Below, piece after piece: positions 6,057 through 12,037 of a DNA stretch of 12,037 nucleotides. A program made the position numbers and the translations under genes. This DNA comes from Candidatus Peribacterales bacterium (GTDB lineage: Bacteria; Patescibacteriota; Gracilibacteria; Peribacterales; Peribacteraceae): positions 1 through 12,037 of the forward strand of contig JAGVCI010000053.1 of assembly GCA_020059985.1 (NCBI GenBank), given 5' to 3'. The first letter of the stretch is position 1. Every line of letters starts with the position of its first letter. The notes under the pieces were generated by a model. It was not told the DNA's origin. It saw nothing but the letters and a program-made list of their open reading frames with translations, and did no database searches.

Positions 6057-6968
6057 ATGCGTTCCCTCGTCTTTAAAGGAATCACGTGGTACGACGACCC
6101 GAGTCCTTCGGAGAAGGATTTGCGAACAATCCAAAAACAATTCGGATTCCATGATCTCGACATCGACGACTGCTTGAGCGAACACGAACGACCAAAGGTG
6201 GAGGACTACGATTCCTACCTGTTCCTCGTCTTCCACATTCCGTATATGAGCAAGCACACGGATCGGATCGGAAAAGAGGAGGTGAACATCTTCCTCGGAC
6301 CAGACTTCATCGTGACTCTGCACGAAGGGCGCATCGCGTTGCTCGATGAACTATGGAAGAAGCTCGAGGAATCCGAAGAAGTGCGCAAAACCTATTTGGA
6401 CCCCGGAACAGGGTATTTCCTGTATGAACTCATGAATCAGCTCTTCGACGGGCTTTTTCCTGTGGTCGATACCATCACCAAAGAGATCCGACGTATCGAA
6501 GGCGTGCTCTTCGAAAATGAGGAGCAAGTCGACCTCCTCAAAGACATCATGAGTCTCAAACGGAACATCATTACCATGCGGTCGATCCTTCTCCCACAAC
6601 GAACGCTGATCGCCACGCTCGAACACAAGAATCGTAAATTCATTTCGGAAGATCTCGCGCTCTACTTCGACGATATCTTGGACGCCATCGAGCGACAGTG
6701 GTCGCTTCTCGACACGGCAAAAGAAATGATCGATGCGCTCCAAGAAACACACGAAGCATGGTTGCAGCACAAGACCAATGCGATCGTCCGCGTGCTCACG
6801 ATCTTCTCCGTTACCATGCTGCCGCTCACATTCCTTGCGAGTCTCTACGGAATGAACGTGGTGCTCCCGTACCAAGAACATCCGCAAGTATTCGGTGGTG
6901 TCGTCATCCTCATGATCTCTATGGTCGTCCTCATGGTCGGATACTTCGCGCGGAAAGGCTGGCTGTAA
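6057..6968 (+). CDS. corA: CorA-family magnesium/cobalt transporter
   Basis: An inner-membrane channel that forms pentamers and takes up Mg2+ (also Co2+). Its 303 residues fit the shorter CorA members. The N-terminal cytoplasmic alpha/beta domain (about 1-120) includes HERPKVEDYDSYLFLVFH, typical of the family. A long stalk helix follows (about 130-240), then transmembrane helix 1 (about 243-263) leading into the invariant pore-mouth motif GMN at 265-267 (YGMNV). Transmembrane helix 2 spans about 279-297, and the short C-terminus is basic (RKGWL), as expected. The start at 6057 gives a normal N-terminus; AAGGAT just upstream is a weak ribosome binding site only about 4 bases away. Metal-dependent gating by cytoplasmic acidic residues is known for the family. 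No riboswitch is visible upstream. Confidence 0.93.
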   Translation: MRSLVFKGITWYDDPSPSEKDLRTIQKQFGFHDLDIDDCLSEHERPKVEDYDSYLFLVFHIPYMSKHTDRIGKEEVNIFLGPDFIVTLHEGRIALLDELWKKLEESEEVRKTYLDPGTGYFLYELMNQLFDGLFPVVDTITKEIRRIEGVLFENEEQVDLLKDIMSLKRNIITMRSILLPQRTLIATLEHKNRKFISEDLALYFDDILDAIERQWSLLDTAKEMIDALQETHEAWLQHKTNAIVRVLTIFSVTMLPLTFLASLYGMNVVLPYQEHPQVFGGVVILMISMVVLMVGYFARKGWL

Positions 6969-6978
6969 ACAAAAATTC

Positions 6979-7048
6979 AAGAAACAAGAGACAAGAAACA
7001 AAGAGAAAACTGCTGTCCGTGTGATTTGTATCTTGTCTCTTGTTTCTT
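6979..7048 (+). repeat. Palindromic element made of AAGAAAC-type heptamers
   Basis: It starts 10 bases after the corA stop. Four tandem 7-base words, AAGAAAC, AAGAGAC, AAGAAAC and AAAGAGA (6979-7006), are mirrored on the other strand by GTATCTT, GTCTCTT and GTTTCTT (7028-7048). The arms 6981-7002 and 7025-7046 match at 21 of 22 positions around a 22-base loop. T-rich sequence follows to 7062, so it could act as a terminator. The rest of the 178-base gap holds only a promoter. Confidence 0.78.
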
Positions 7049-7108
7049 CATGTTTCTTTCTTCTGTCAATTTTCTGCCAACAGAGGACACACATTTTATT
7101 CACCCTCC

Positions 7109-7137
7109 TTGACACTCCCTCCCGTGGATAAGAGACT
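7109..7137 (+). promoter_or_regulatory. Possible promoter of the five-helix membrane protein gene
   Basis: A perfect TTGACA (7109-7114) with a 17-base spacer to GAGACT (7132-7137; three of six consensus bases), 9 bases before ATG 7147. A DnaA-box-like CGTGGATAA (7123-7131) lies in the spacer. Confidence 0.4.
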
Positions 7138-7146
7138 TTTCCTCCT

Positions 7147-8061
7147 ATGCCTCTCAAGCACCCCACGGAAACTTTCCTTGTCTTCCTTCTCGCTATTGCC
7201 ATCGCATTGACGGGTTTGCTGCTGTCGACGCTTCCGTCGCTCCCTTCGGGGATGCTGCCGTGGGTGGCGTTGTTTGCGGTTACTATCATTTATCCACTTG
7301 GACTCACGCCGCTCTTCCGTCGGAATCGCGCGGATTATCCGTTCCGGTGGTTACATTGGTTCCCTGCGCTCATGACGCTCGGGTGGTTTGTCAGTCAGCT
7401 CATCAGTCAGTCGCGTGGGTTTGATCAAGCGACCAGTGTCTACACCTGGGCATGGACACTTGTGCCTGTTGCACTTGGTATTCTCCTCATCGCACTCTTC
7501 TGTCTTAGTGTTATTCGTCGTCGTTGGCCACGTCTCGCGCTTCTTGCACTCGTGCTTGTGCCATTTGCAGCATTCGCTGTCGTCAGTCATTCGGGTCCCC
7601 GTTGGGACCGCGAGATCGCTGCTATTCTCTGGGACGCGCAGTGGTGGGAAGAGATAGGCAAAAGCCTCACGGGAACTGGTTCACGCATGCAGGCTGCACT
7701 TAATGGCACAGGAAAAAATCTCGATGTCTCCAAGGATCCGTCCGAGGAAGCGTGGCGCGAGAGACTCCGCGTGTTCGAGCGTCGACGTGAGCGTATCAGT
7801 GATCGACTAGAGCGTGCGTCCGAAAAGGGCACAGAGATCGCTGCAGACATCACGATGGATGAGAAGGACTTACAAAAGTCGTCCGATGATAAAAAGGAAA
7901 TGGTGAAGGGGATGGAGACGGGAACAGGTATGGAGTATCGCGAAGCCGAGACACAGCCCACCCGTCTCCCACAGTCCGGAATGGAGCTCGGGTTTATGGG
8001 GATGCTCATGGCATCGCTGTATGCCGGAACGGTGCATCGCCGTGCAGCCAAGCGCGCGTAG
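7147..8061 (+). CDS. Multi-pass membrane protein with charged C-terminal domain, unknown
   Basis: A 304-residue protein that I do not recognise. Hydrophobic helices lie at about 9-30, 36-57, 68-88, 101-122 and 128-147. A soluble region from about 150 to 275 follows, including a strongly charged helical stretch (EEAWRERLRVFERRRERISDRLERASEKG, about 190-218) likely to form a coiled coil, then a low-complexity Gly/Thr/Glu segment. A last weakly hydrophobic stretch (about 279-294) precedes a basic end (HRRAAKRA). The order (membrane anchor, coiled coil, disordered segment, C-terminal hydrophobic patch) suggests a scaffold or sensor rather than a transporter, but this is inference. It has its own promoter-like sequence and no ribosome binding site. 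The neighbours corA and eno give no functional hint. Confidence 0.75.
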   Translation: MPLKHPTETFLVFLLAIAIALTGLLLSTLPSLPSGMLPWVALFAVTIIYPLGLTPLFRRNRADYPFRWLHWFPALMTLGWFVSQLISQSRGFDQATSVYTWAWTLVPVALGILLIALFCLSVIRRRWPRLALLALVLVPFAAFAVVSHSGPRWDREIAAILWDAQWWEEIGKSLTGTGSRMQAALNGTGKNLDVSKDPSEEAWRERLRVFERRRERISDRLERASEKGTEIAADITMDEKDLQKSSDDKKEMVKGMETGTGMEYREAETQPTRLPQSGMELGFMGMLMASLYAGTVHRRAAKRA

Positions 8062-8128
8062 TTGTGAGCGCTCTCCACACCCGTTAGGATGACTGGCGAT
8101 GCCGACGATTTCGTCCCTCCGCGCTCGT

Positions 8129-8151
8129 CACCCTTCGACAAGCTCAGGGTG
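8129..8151. repeat. REP-like short palindrome
   Basis: CACCCT (8129-8134) and AGGGTG (8146-8151) flank TCGACAAGCTC. In one minus-strand frame it reads HPELVEG, a peptide I remember as a frequent spurious ending in database proteins, so this is probably a dispersed intergenic repeat. The 123-base gap between the membrane protein and eno otherwise shows no clear signal. Confidence 0.7.
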
Positions 8152-8184
8152 CCTCTCTAAAACTCGCTCTTCCTCTGATTTTGT

Positions 8185-9450
8185 GTGTCTGTGATACAAA
8201 AGCTTCATGCTCGGCAGATTCTCGATAGCCGCGGTAATCCCACGGTGGAAGTAGATTGTGTGTTGGATGATGGTTCCTTTGGACGATCCGCGGTTCCTTC
8301 TGGCGCTTCGACCGGAACACATGAAGCGTTGGAACTTCGTGATGGAGACAAGAAACTCTTTGGCGGGAAATCCGTGCAGAAAGCCGTGAATAATGTGAAT
8401 ACGACGATCGCGAAAAAGCTTCAGGGGCAGGCCGTCAGCGATCAGCGCACGATCGATCAACTTCTCCTCGATCTTGATGGTACGATGAACAAAGCCGCAC
8501 TCGGAGCGAATGCGATCCTCGGTGTCTCTATGGCCGTCTGCCGCGCACGAGCTGGCAGTGAGAAGCAGCCACTCTGGCAGTCTCTAGCCGATCAGTTCGA
8601 GGTGAAGGATCCGTCCCTTCTGCCAATTCCGCTCATGAATCTGATCAATGGTGGGAAACATGCAGACAGCGGTCTCTCCTTTCAGGAATGCATGATCGTT
8701 CCTATGGATTTCCCTTCCTTCAGTGAAGCGCTGAGAGCAGGTGCAGAGATCTTCCACGTTCTCAAATCACTACTCGCAGAGCAGGGTCATGTGACCGCAG
8801 TAGGGGACGAGGGAGGATTCGCGCCGCACATCAAAGGTAGTGATGAGGCCTTCGATTTCCTTCTCGCCGCGATCAAGAAAGCGGGATATGAGAAGAAAGT
8901 GAAACTCGCGATCGACGCTGCCGCCTCTGAATTCTTTGTGAACGGAACGTACGCAGTCGATGGGAAGAAGATGTCTTCTTCGGATCTCACCGAATATTAC
9001 GGTGCACTCGTGAAGAAGTATCCCATTGTCAGCATCGAAGACAGTCACAGCGAGGAAGACTGGGAGGGGTTCTCGGCCATGGCAAAAGCGATGGGGCAGA
9101 AAGTGCAGCTCGTCGGTGATGATCTTCTCGTGACCAATGTTGAGCGCATCGAGAAAGCTCTGGAGAAAAAAGCCGCGAACGCGGTTCTCATCAAGCTCAA
9201 TCAGATTGGAACGGTGAGTGAGACCGTAGACGCCATCACGCTCGCGCAGAAAAATGGGTGGAATGCCGTCGTGAGCCACCGAAGTGGCGAGACCGAAGAC
9301 ACATTCATCGCACACCTTGCTGTGGGACTACGCACAGGACAGATCAAAACAGGATCACTCTCACGCAGTGAACGCACCGCGAAGTACAATCAGCTGCTGC
9401 GAATTGAGGAGCAGTTGGGGAAGAAGGCGCGGTACGAGTCGCCGTTTTAA
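8185..9450 (+). CDS. eno: Enolase (phosphopyruvate hydratase)
   Basis: It converts 2-phosphoglycerate to phosphoenolpyruvate in glycolysis and usually acts as a cytoplasmic dimer or octamer. All 421 residues align with the family (typical length about 430). The N-terminal domain has RQILDSRGNPTVEV (10-23) and the flexible loop SGASTGTHEALELRDG. Catalytic E209 sits in GDEGG. Magnesium ligands are D244, E285 (SIED) and D312 (GDD). Catalytic K337 lies in the signature LIKLNQIGTVSET, with SHRSGETED at 364-372 and K388 in the substrate site. The GTG start at 8185 gives MSVIQKLHARQI, matching the usual N-terminus; an in-frame TGA 9 bases upstream excludes extension. There is no ribosome binding site. 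A small minus-strand gene converges on it, with 5 bases between the stops. Confidence 0.97.
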   Translation: MSVIQKLHARQILDSRGNPTVEVDCVLDDGSFGRSAVPSGASTGTHEALELRDGDKKLFGGKSVQKAVNNVNTTIAKKLQGQAVSDQRTIDQLLLDLDGTMNKAALGANAILGVSMAVCRARAGSEKQPLWQSLADQFEVKDPSLLPIPLMNLINGGKHADSGLSFQECMIVPMDFPSFSEALRAGAEIFHVLKSLLAEQGHVTAVGDEGGFAPHIKGSDEAFDFLLAAIKKAGYEKKVKLAIDAAASEFFVNGTYAVDGKKMSSSDLTEYYGALVKKYPIVSIEDSHSEEDWEGFSAMAKAMGQKVQLVGDDLLVTNVERIEKALEKKAANAVLIKLNQIGTVSETVDAITLAQKNGWNAVVSHRSGETEDTFIAHLAVGLRTGQIKTGSLSRSERTAKYNQLLRIEEQLGKKARYESPF

Positions 9451-9455
9451 GGCCT

Positions 9456-9770
9456 CTACGCTACGTCTGCTGTATTTGTTTCGGTCACCTCTGTGATGCG
9501 GATACCAGGAATACGGGCATCTCGCATTTGTCTCTTTACGGTTTCGATGATGTCGGGGGGAAGTGAATCCACCAGATGACCTTTGATCTCATCCCCTGAT
9601 CGCGAAACGAGTGGAAAATGCACACCTAAATCGAACTCGATCTGTTGATGGATATGTCCCAGGTAATCTCTACAGAGATCATCTTCTTTGCCTGCTGGAG
9701 GCTGATAGTGATTGATCACTGCCTGCTTATCCACGAGTTCTACTCGCCATTTCAGTGTGTCGGTCGACAT
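9456..9770 (-). CDS. Small soluble hypothetical protein, convergent with eno
   Basis: A 104-residue soluble protein (starts MSTDTLKWRVELVDKQAVIN) that I do not recognise. It has no membrane helix or signal peptide and a single cysteine in DDLCRDYLGH. The sequence alternates strand-like (LKWRVELV, IPGIRITEVTE) and helix-like parts (PPDIIETVKRQMRDA), suggesting a small alpha/beta fold. The frame ends 5 bases from the eno stop. TTTACA-16-TAGCAT ends 6 bases before its ATG, in the same arrangement as other genes here, which supports that it is real. No terminator is obvious in the short gap to eno, so antisense read-through between the two convergent genes is possible. Confidence 0.72.
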   Translation of the reverse strand: MSTDTLKWRVELVDKQAVINHYQPPAGKEDDLCRDYLGHIHQQIEFDLGVHFPLVSRSGDEIKGHLVDSLPPDIIETVKRQMRDARIPGIRITEVTETNTADVA

Positions 9771-9776
9771 GGCTCG

Positions 9777-9804
9777 ATGCTATCCCTCTACGAAAAGATG
9801 TAAA
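9777..9804 (-). promoter_or_regulatory. Promoter of the 104-residue hypothetical gene
   Basis: Read on the minus strand: TTTACA (9804-9799), 16 bases, TAGCAT (9782-9777), then 6 bases to the ATG at 9770. No ribosome binding site is present. It is one of the clearest leaderless candidates in the window. Confidence 0.55.
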
Positions 9805-9851
9805 GACGAGAAGTAGATGATGCTTTTCTATCGCGGTTTCTCTGTGTCTAC

Positions 9852-9857
9852 TACAAT
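9852..9857 (+). promoter_or_regulatory. -10 element of tRNA-Pro
   Basis: TACAAT (five of six consensus bases) ends 9 bases before the first tRNA base. No convincing -35 was found. Confidence 0.45.
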
Positions 9858-9866
9858 GCCGCCGAT

Positions 9867-9943
9867 CGGGGCGTAGTTCAGTTGGCTAGAACGCTTGCAT
9901 GGGGTGCAAGAGGTCGCCGGTTCAAGTCCGGCCGCTCCGACCA
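9867..9943 (+). tRNA. tRNA-Pro (anticodon GGG)
   Basis: A complete 77-base cloverleaf. The acceptor stem CGGGGCG pairs with CGCTCCG (one G-U). The D stem is GTTC/GAAC, and the anticodon stem CTTGC/GCAAG carries loop ATGGGGT with anticodon GGG, decoding CCC and CCU. The T stem is GCCGG/CCGGC with loop TTCAAGT. The C1-G72 pair and A73 are the bacterial proline identity pattern, and CCA is encoded. The last 21 bases are repeated 69 bases downstream. Confidence 0.96.
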
Positions 9944-10012
9944 TCCGGCTTCGTTCCTTCGGGAACTACGCCGGGATGTTACGGAGCCACGGCGTAGCGA
10001 AGCGAAGCCGGG
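9944..10012 (+). repeat. Structured 69-base insert between two tRNA-Pro 3' ends
   Basis: It folds as a closed multi-stem element. The outer stem CCGGCTTCG (9945-9953) pairs with CGAAGCCGG (10003-10011). GTTCC-TTCG-GGAAC (9953-9966) is a UUCG-tetraloop hairpin; it shares G9953 with the outer stem. TACGCCG (9967-9973) pairs with CGGCGTA (9990-9996) around a 16-base loop. It encodes no protein: the overlapping frames are translations of tRNA sequence. It may be a small mobile or dispersed element at a tRNA 3' end. Confidence 0.7.
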
Positions 10013-10033
10013 CAAGTCCGGCCGCTCCGACCA
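10013..10033 (+). repeat. Second copy of the tRNA-Pro 3' end
   Basis: An exact 21-base direct copy of 9923-9943, from within the T loop to CCA. Just before it, GCCGGG replaces GCCGGTT, so a five-pair T-like stem can still form. The 5' two-thirds of a tRNA is absent, so this is not a gene. The rest up to 10148 holds only an AT-rich promoter. Confidence 0.9.
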
Positions 10034-10109
10034 ATCTCTCGGTGATGGCCTTGCCAGAGGGGTCTGTATTTGGTTGTATACCCCACTTATTTGCATGTAT
10101 TCTGGGATA

Positions 10110-10138
10110 TTGCATAATTATTACAATTATGTTATAAT
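10110..10138 (+). promoter_or_regulatory. Strong promoter of the DHH phosphoesterase gene
   Basis: TTGCAT (10110-10115), 17 bases, then a consensus TATAAT (10133-10138) extended by TGT just upstream (10130-10132), and 10 bases to ATG 10149. The region from about 10080 is unusually AT-rich, which may help melting. Confidence 0.65.
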
Positions 10139-10148
10139 AACAAGTTAA

Positions 10149-11513
10149 ATGTCACTCTCTAAAACCGAAGCAACGGCTGCAGAGAAAGCGGTTAAAGCCG
10201 CAGAACGGATCCTCGTGATCCCGCATGCGAATGTGGATCCGGATGGTCTCTCGTCCGCACTCGCGTGCTACCAGATCTTCACTGCGCTCGGAAAGGAGGT
10301 GACCGTCATCTGCCCAGATAACGAGCCGGAATCCCTCGAGTTTCTCCCGGGGTTCGACCGCCTGGAGCACGGCATAAAGGAGTCGCAGAATTTTGTCGTG
10401 ACCGTGAGTCTCGAAGAGGGAGTGGAGATCGATAAGCTTCGCTACACCGTTGAAGATCATAAAGTGAACATCATCATTGTCCCGAAGAAGGGGAGGATCA
10501 TGCCGCAGCACATTTCTCTTGGAGAAGGTGGAGCACGGTACGATCTGATCGTCGTTGTCGACAGCGCAGATCTCTCACTCCTCGGATCGGTCTACACGGA
10601 GAACATCGATCTCTTCTCACGCGTGCCGGTTCTCAACATCGATCATCACATCTCGAACTCCGGGTTCGGTCAGATCCAGATGGTGGACCCGACAGCCGCG
10701 AGTGCGACCGAAGTGCTCTACCAATGGTTCTCCTCTGTCCCTGAGTGGCGCGACTTAGTCTCGGAGGATGTGGCAACACTCCTTCTCACTGGACTCATCA
10801 CCGATACGCGGAGCTTCCAGAACCCGAACACCACGCCTCGTTCATTGGAAGTTGCAGCAGAACTTCTCGAGAAGGGTGCACGCCAGCAGGAGATCATTCA
10901 GCACATCTATAAAACCAAACCACTCTCGACGCTCCGGATCTGGGGTAGAGCCCTCAATCGTATCCAAATCGACGAAGAGGCGAAGATTGTGTGGTCTGCA
11001 GTGAGTCGTGAGGACCTCGCAGAGATGGCTGCGACAAGTAAAGAGACGAGTGGGATCCTCGATGAGCTGATCTCGACTGTTCCGAACGCCGATGCCTACG
11101 TCCTCTTCACCGAGCTCGAGGAAGGAGGAATGCTGAAGGCGAGCATGCGCTCATCGCCGGCGATCAACGCTTCTGCACTCGCTGCGAGACTCTTCGGCGG
11201 CGGCGGTCATCCGCGTGCAGCGGGATTCCGCGTCTCTGGGTTCCACAATTTCCAGATCGCAGTCCTCGAGACCATTCAGAAACTGCGCGACGGCATGGAG
11301 TTGCAGCGTCGCGAAGGTGATGAGGTGAGAGAACCGTTGAAGGGAGTGAAGACGACTCCAACAACAAAAGCTCGTGTTCCAGCAGCGAAACCTGCGAAGG
11401 AAATAAGAGAGAAACCGAAGCAGAAGAAAACACCGGCGATCGATATCGTCGAGGAGTTGGAACATGCAGAGGATAAGAAGAAGGGGAAGGATGTCCGTCC
11501 GGAACTGGAGTAA
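10149..11513 (+). CDS. DHH/DHHA1 phosphoesterase, NrnA-like, with insert and charged tail
   Basis: A cytoplasmic metal-dependent phosphoesterase of the DHH superfamily; relatives degrade short RNA oligonucleotides (nanoRNase), pAp or cyclic dinucleotide products. Metal-binding motifs are in order: H26 with D30-x-D32 (HANVDPDGLSS), D138 (VVVDSAD), DHH at 165-167 (NIDHH) and D219 (GLITDT). The C-terminal DHHA1 domain ends in GGGGHPRAAG at 350-359. Its 454 residues exceed the usual 320 or so of NrnA because of an extra segment of about 50 residues between motifs I and II (about 80-130) and a Lys/Pro/Glu-rich, probably disordered tail (about 385-454). A DHH gene beside infB is a common arrangement, usually with rbfA and truB. 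The start fits a strong promoter; there is no ribosome binding site. The exact substrate cannot be told from sequence. Confidence 0.9.
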   Translation: MSLSKTEATAAEKAVKAAERILVIPHANVDPDGLSSALACYQIFTALGKEVTVICPDNEPESLEFLPGFDRLEHGIKESQNFVVTVSLEEGVEIDKLRYTVEDHKVNIIIVPKKGRIMPQHISLGEGGARYDLIVVVDSADLSLLGSVYTENIDLFSRVPVLNIDHHISNSGFGQIQMVDPTAASATEVLYQWFSSVPEWRDLVSEDVATLLLTGLITDTRSFQNPNTTPRSLEVAAELLEKGARQQEIIQHIYKTKPLSTLRIWGRALNRIQIDEEAKIVWSAVSREDLAEMAATSKETSGILDELISTVPNADAYVLFTELEEGGMLKASMRSSPAINASALAARLFGGGGHPRAAGFRVSGFHNFQIAVLETIQKLRDGMELQRREGDEVREPLKGVKTTPTTKARVPAAKPAKEIREKPKQKKTPAIDIVEELEHAEDKKKGKDVRPELE

Positions 11514-11601
11514 GAAACGCTCGGCTCAAGTTTTCCTCACGGAGATTTTTTCGGCGTAAGCGGTTTCCCCGACTTCTTTGGTTTCCTCTGGCCATTTCTC
11601 C

Positions 11602-11610
11602 TGTTACACT
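11602..11610 (+). promoter_or_regulatory. Possible extended -10 promoter upstream of infB
   Basis: TGTTACACT fits TGnTAnnnT, but lies 33 bases before ATG 11644, predicting a leader of about 26 bases. The -35 (TTTCCT, 11582-11587) is weak. No terminator is clear in 11514-11600. Confidence 0.35.
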
Positions 11611-11643
11611 CCGGGTGTCTTTAGGCCTTTTCCTGAAGTTTCT

Positions 11644-12037
11644 ATGCGCCTCGTCCGGGTGGCAAAAGCATTGGGTATGACTGGACAGCAGCTCCGCCAC
11701 GAGCTGACTCAGGTAAATTTCGGAGTAAAACCCACCGATCGTGAGGTTCCCGATGCTCTCGCGCAGGGTGTCATTCGCTTTATCGCCCGTAAGCATGGCA
11801 TCGAGGTCGACATGGCGTCGCTCGGGCTCGAGGATGACGGAGAGACGCCTGTCGGCGAAGCAGCGCCCGTCGAAGAGAAGGCTGCGGTGGAGGATGTACC
11901 GGCGGAAGTAGCTGAGGCTCCGGCAGCACCCGCTGCGGGTGCCAAGCCACGAGCGCTCAAAAAAGAATCACTGCATGTGCTCCGTAAGCTCACACTCGAG
12001 GATGTTCCGGCGGAGGCCATTCGAGCTCAGGCTGAAG
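11644..12037 (+). CDS. infB: Probable translation initiation factor IF-2, N-terminal part
   Basis: An open frame of 131 codons without a stop, cut by the right edge. Residues 1-55 (MRLVRVAKALGMTGQQLRHE, then TDREVPDALAQGVIRFIARK) look like an IF2_N-type module, a small three-helix domain at the start of IF-2. Residues about 60-103 are an Ala/Pro/Glu-rich linker, typical of the variable region before the GTPase domain. A new ordered stretch begins at about 108 (SLHVLRKLTLEDVPAEAI). IF-2 places initiator tRNA on the 30S subunit and drives subunit joining. The GTP-binding motifs would lie outside the window, so the identification rests on the N-terminal module and on the DHH neighbour. No ribosome binding site precedes the ATG. 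Confidence 0.68.
   Translation, partial: MRLVRVAKALGMTGQQLRHELTQVNFGVKPTDREVPDALAQGVIRFIARKHGIEVDMASLGLEDDGETPVGEAAPVEEKAAVEDVPAEVAEAPAAPAAGAKPRALKKESLHVLRKLTLEDVPAEAIRAQAE

Noticed and set aside
5929..6177. 82-codon plus-strand frame between the three-helix gene and corA
   Set aside because: It is built from the hairpin element and overlaps corA in another frame; no start signal supports it.
8128..8460. Minus-strand frame of 110 codons opposite the enolase 5' end
   Set aside because: It is the shadow of eno codons and begins in the REP-like palindrome; its HPELVEG terminus is repeat-derived.
10056..10085. GGGGT...ACCCC pairing downstream of tRNA-Pro as a terminator or riboswitch
   Set aside because: Only five pairs are certain, the loop is long and no T-run follows.
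9878..10148. Frames of 72-88 codons over the tRNA region, both strands
   Set aside because: They translate the tRNA and its duplicated 3' end; peptides such as WSERPDLNRRP are typical tRNA read-through artefacts.
2..12037. Alternative genetic code with TGA as glycine (known in some CPR lineages)
   Set aside because: All recognised genes read through without internal TGA and TGA ends dnaA and thrS at expected C-termini.
2..12037. Defence system, toxin-antitoxin pair, CRISPR array or prophage
   Set aside because: No matching motifs, repeat-spacer arrays or integrase/transposase frames were seen; the two small unknown genes are not paired with a second gene.

Overview
The window reads as bacterial chromosome, moderately GC-rich, with densely packed single-copy housekeeping genes and gaps mostly under 150 bases. 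Several traits suggest, by inference only, a candidate-phyla-radiation (Patescibacteria) bacterium, perhaps of the Peregrinibacteria/Peribacteria type: a threonyl-tRNA synthetase without its TGS domain, an Lgt-fold protein lacking catalytic residues, a long DHH-family phosphoesterase beside infB, small membrane proteins of unknown function, almost no Shine-Dalgarno sequences, and noncoding palindromic repeats in several gaps. All genes use the standard code. No phage, IS, CRISPR or resistance gene was seen.

Layout. Bases 2-1991: the 3' end of an RseP-type site-2 protease overlaps the start of dnaA. Bases 1941-4034: a small unknown gene on the minus strand and thrS are divergent around a 60-base promoter region; the small gene runs into the 3' end of dnaA. 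Bases 4074-6968: an Lgt-like membrane protein, two small membrane proteins and a CorA transporter, all on the plus strand. Three of the gaps from lgt to the next unknown gene hold palindromes that start within 1-13 bases of a stop codon. Bases 7147-9450: an unknown five-helix membrane protein, a short REP-like palindrome, and enolase. Bases 9456-9770: a small unknown gene on the minus strand, convergent with eno. Bases 9867-10033: tRNA-Pro(GGG), followed by a 69-base structured insert and a second copy of the last 21 bases of the tRNA. Bases 10149-12037: a DHH phosphoesterase with a tail, then the start of a probable infB that leaves the window.

How the genes work together: dnaA (replication initiation), thrS, tRNA-Pro and infB (translation), eno (glycolysis), corA (magnesium), and rseP and lgt (envelope). 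They form no single pathway; this is a core-genome block in which most genes appear to have their own promoter.

Two observations stand out. First, at least eight protein genes have a -10-like hexamer ending only 6-10 bases before the start codon, usually with a plausible -35 element 16-18 bases further up and no ribosome binding site; this predicts largely leaderless transcription. Second, the tRNA-Pro 3' end is duplicated around a small, highly structured insert. No clear multi-gene novel system was found; the novelty lies in gene-start architecture, noncoding repeats and divergent family members.
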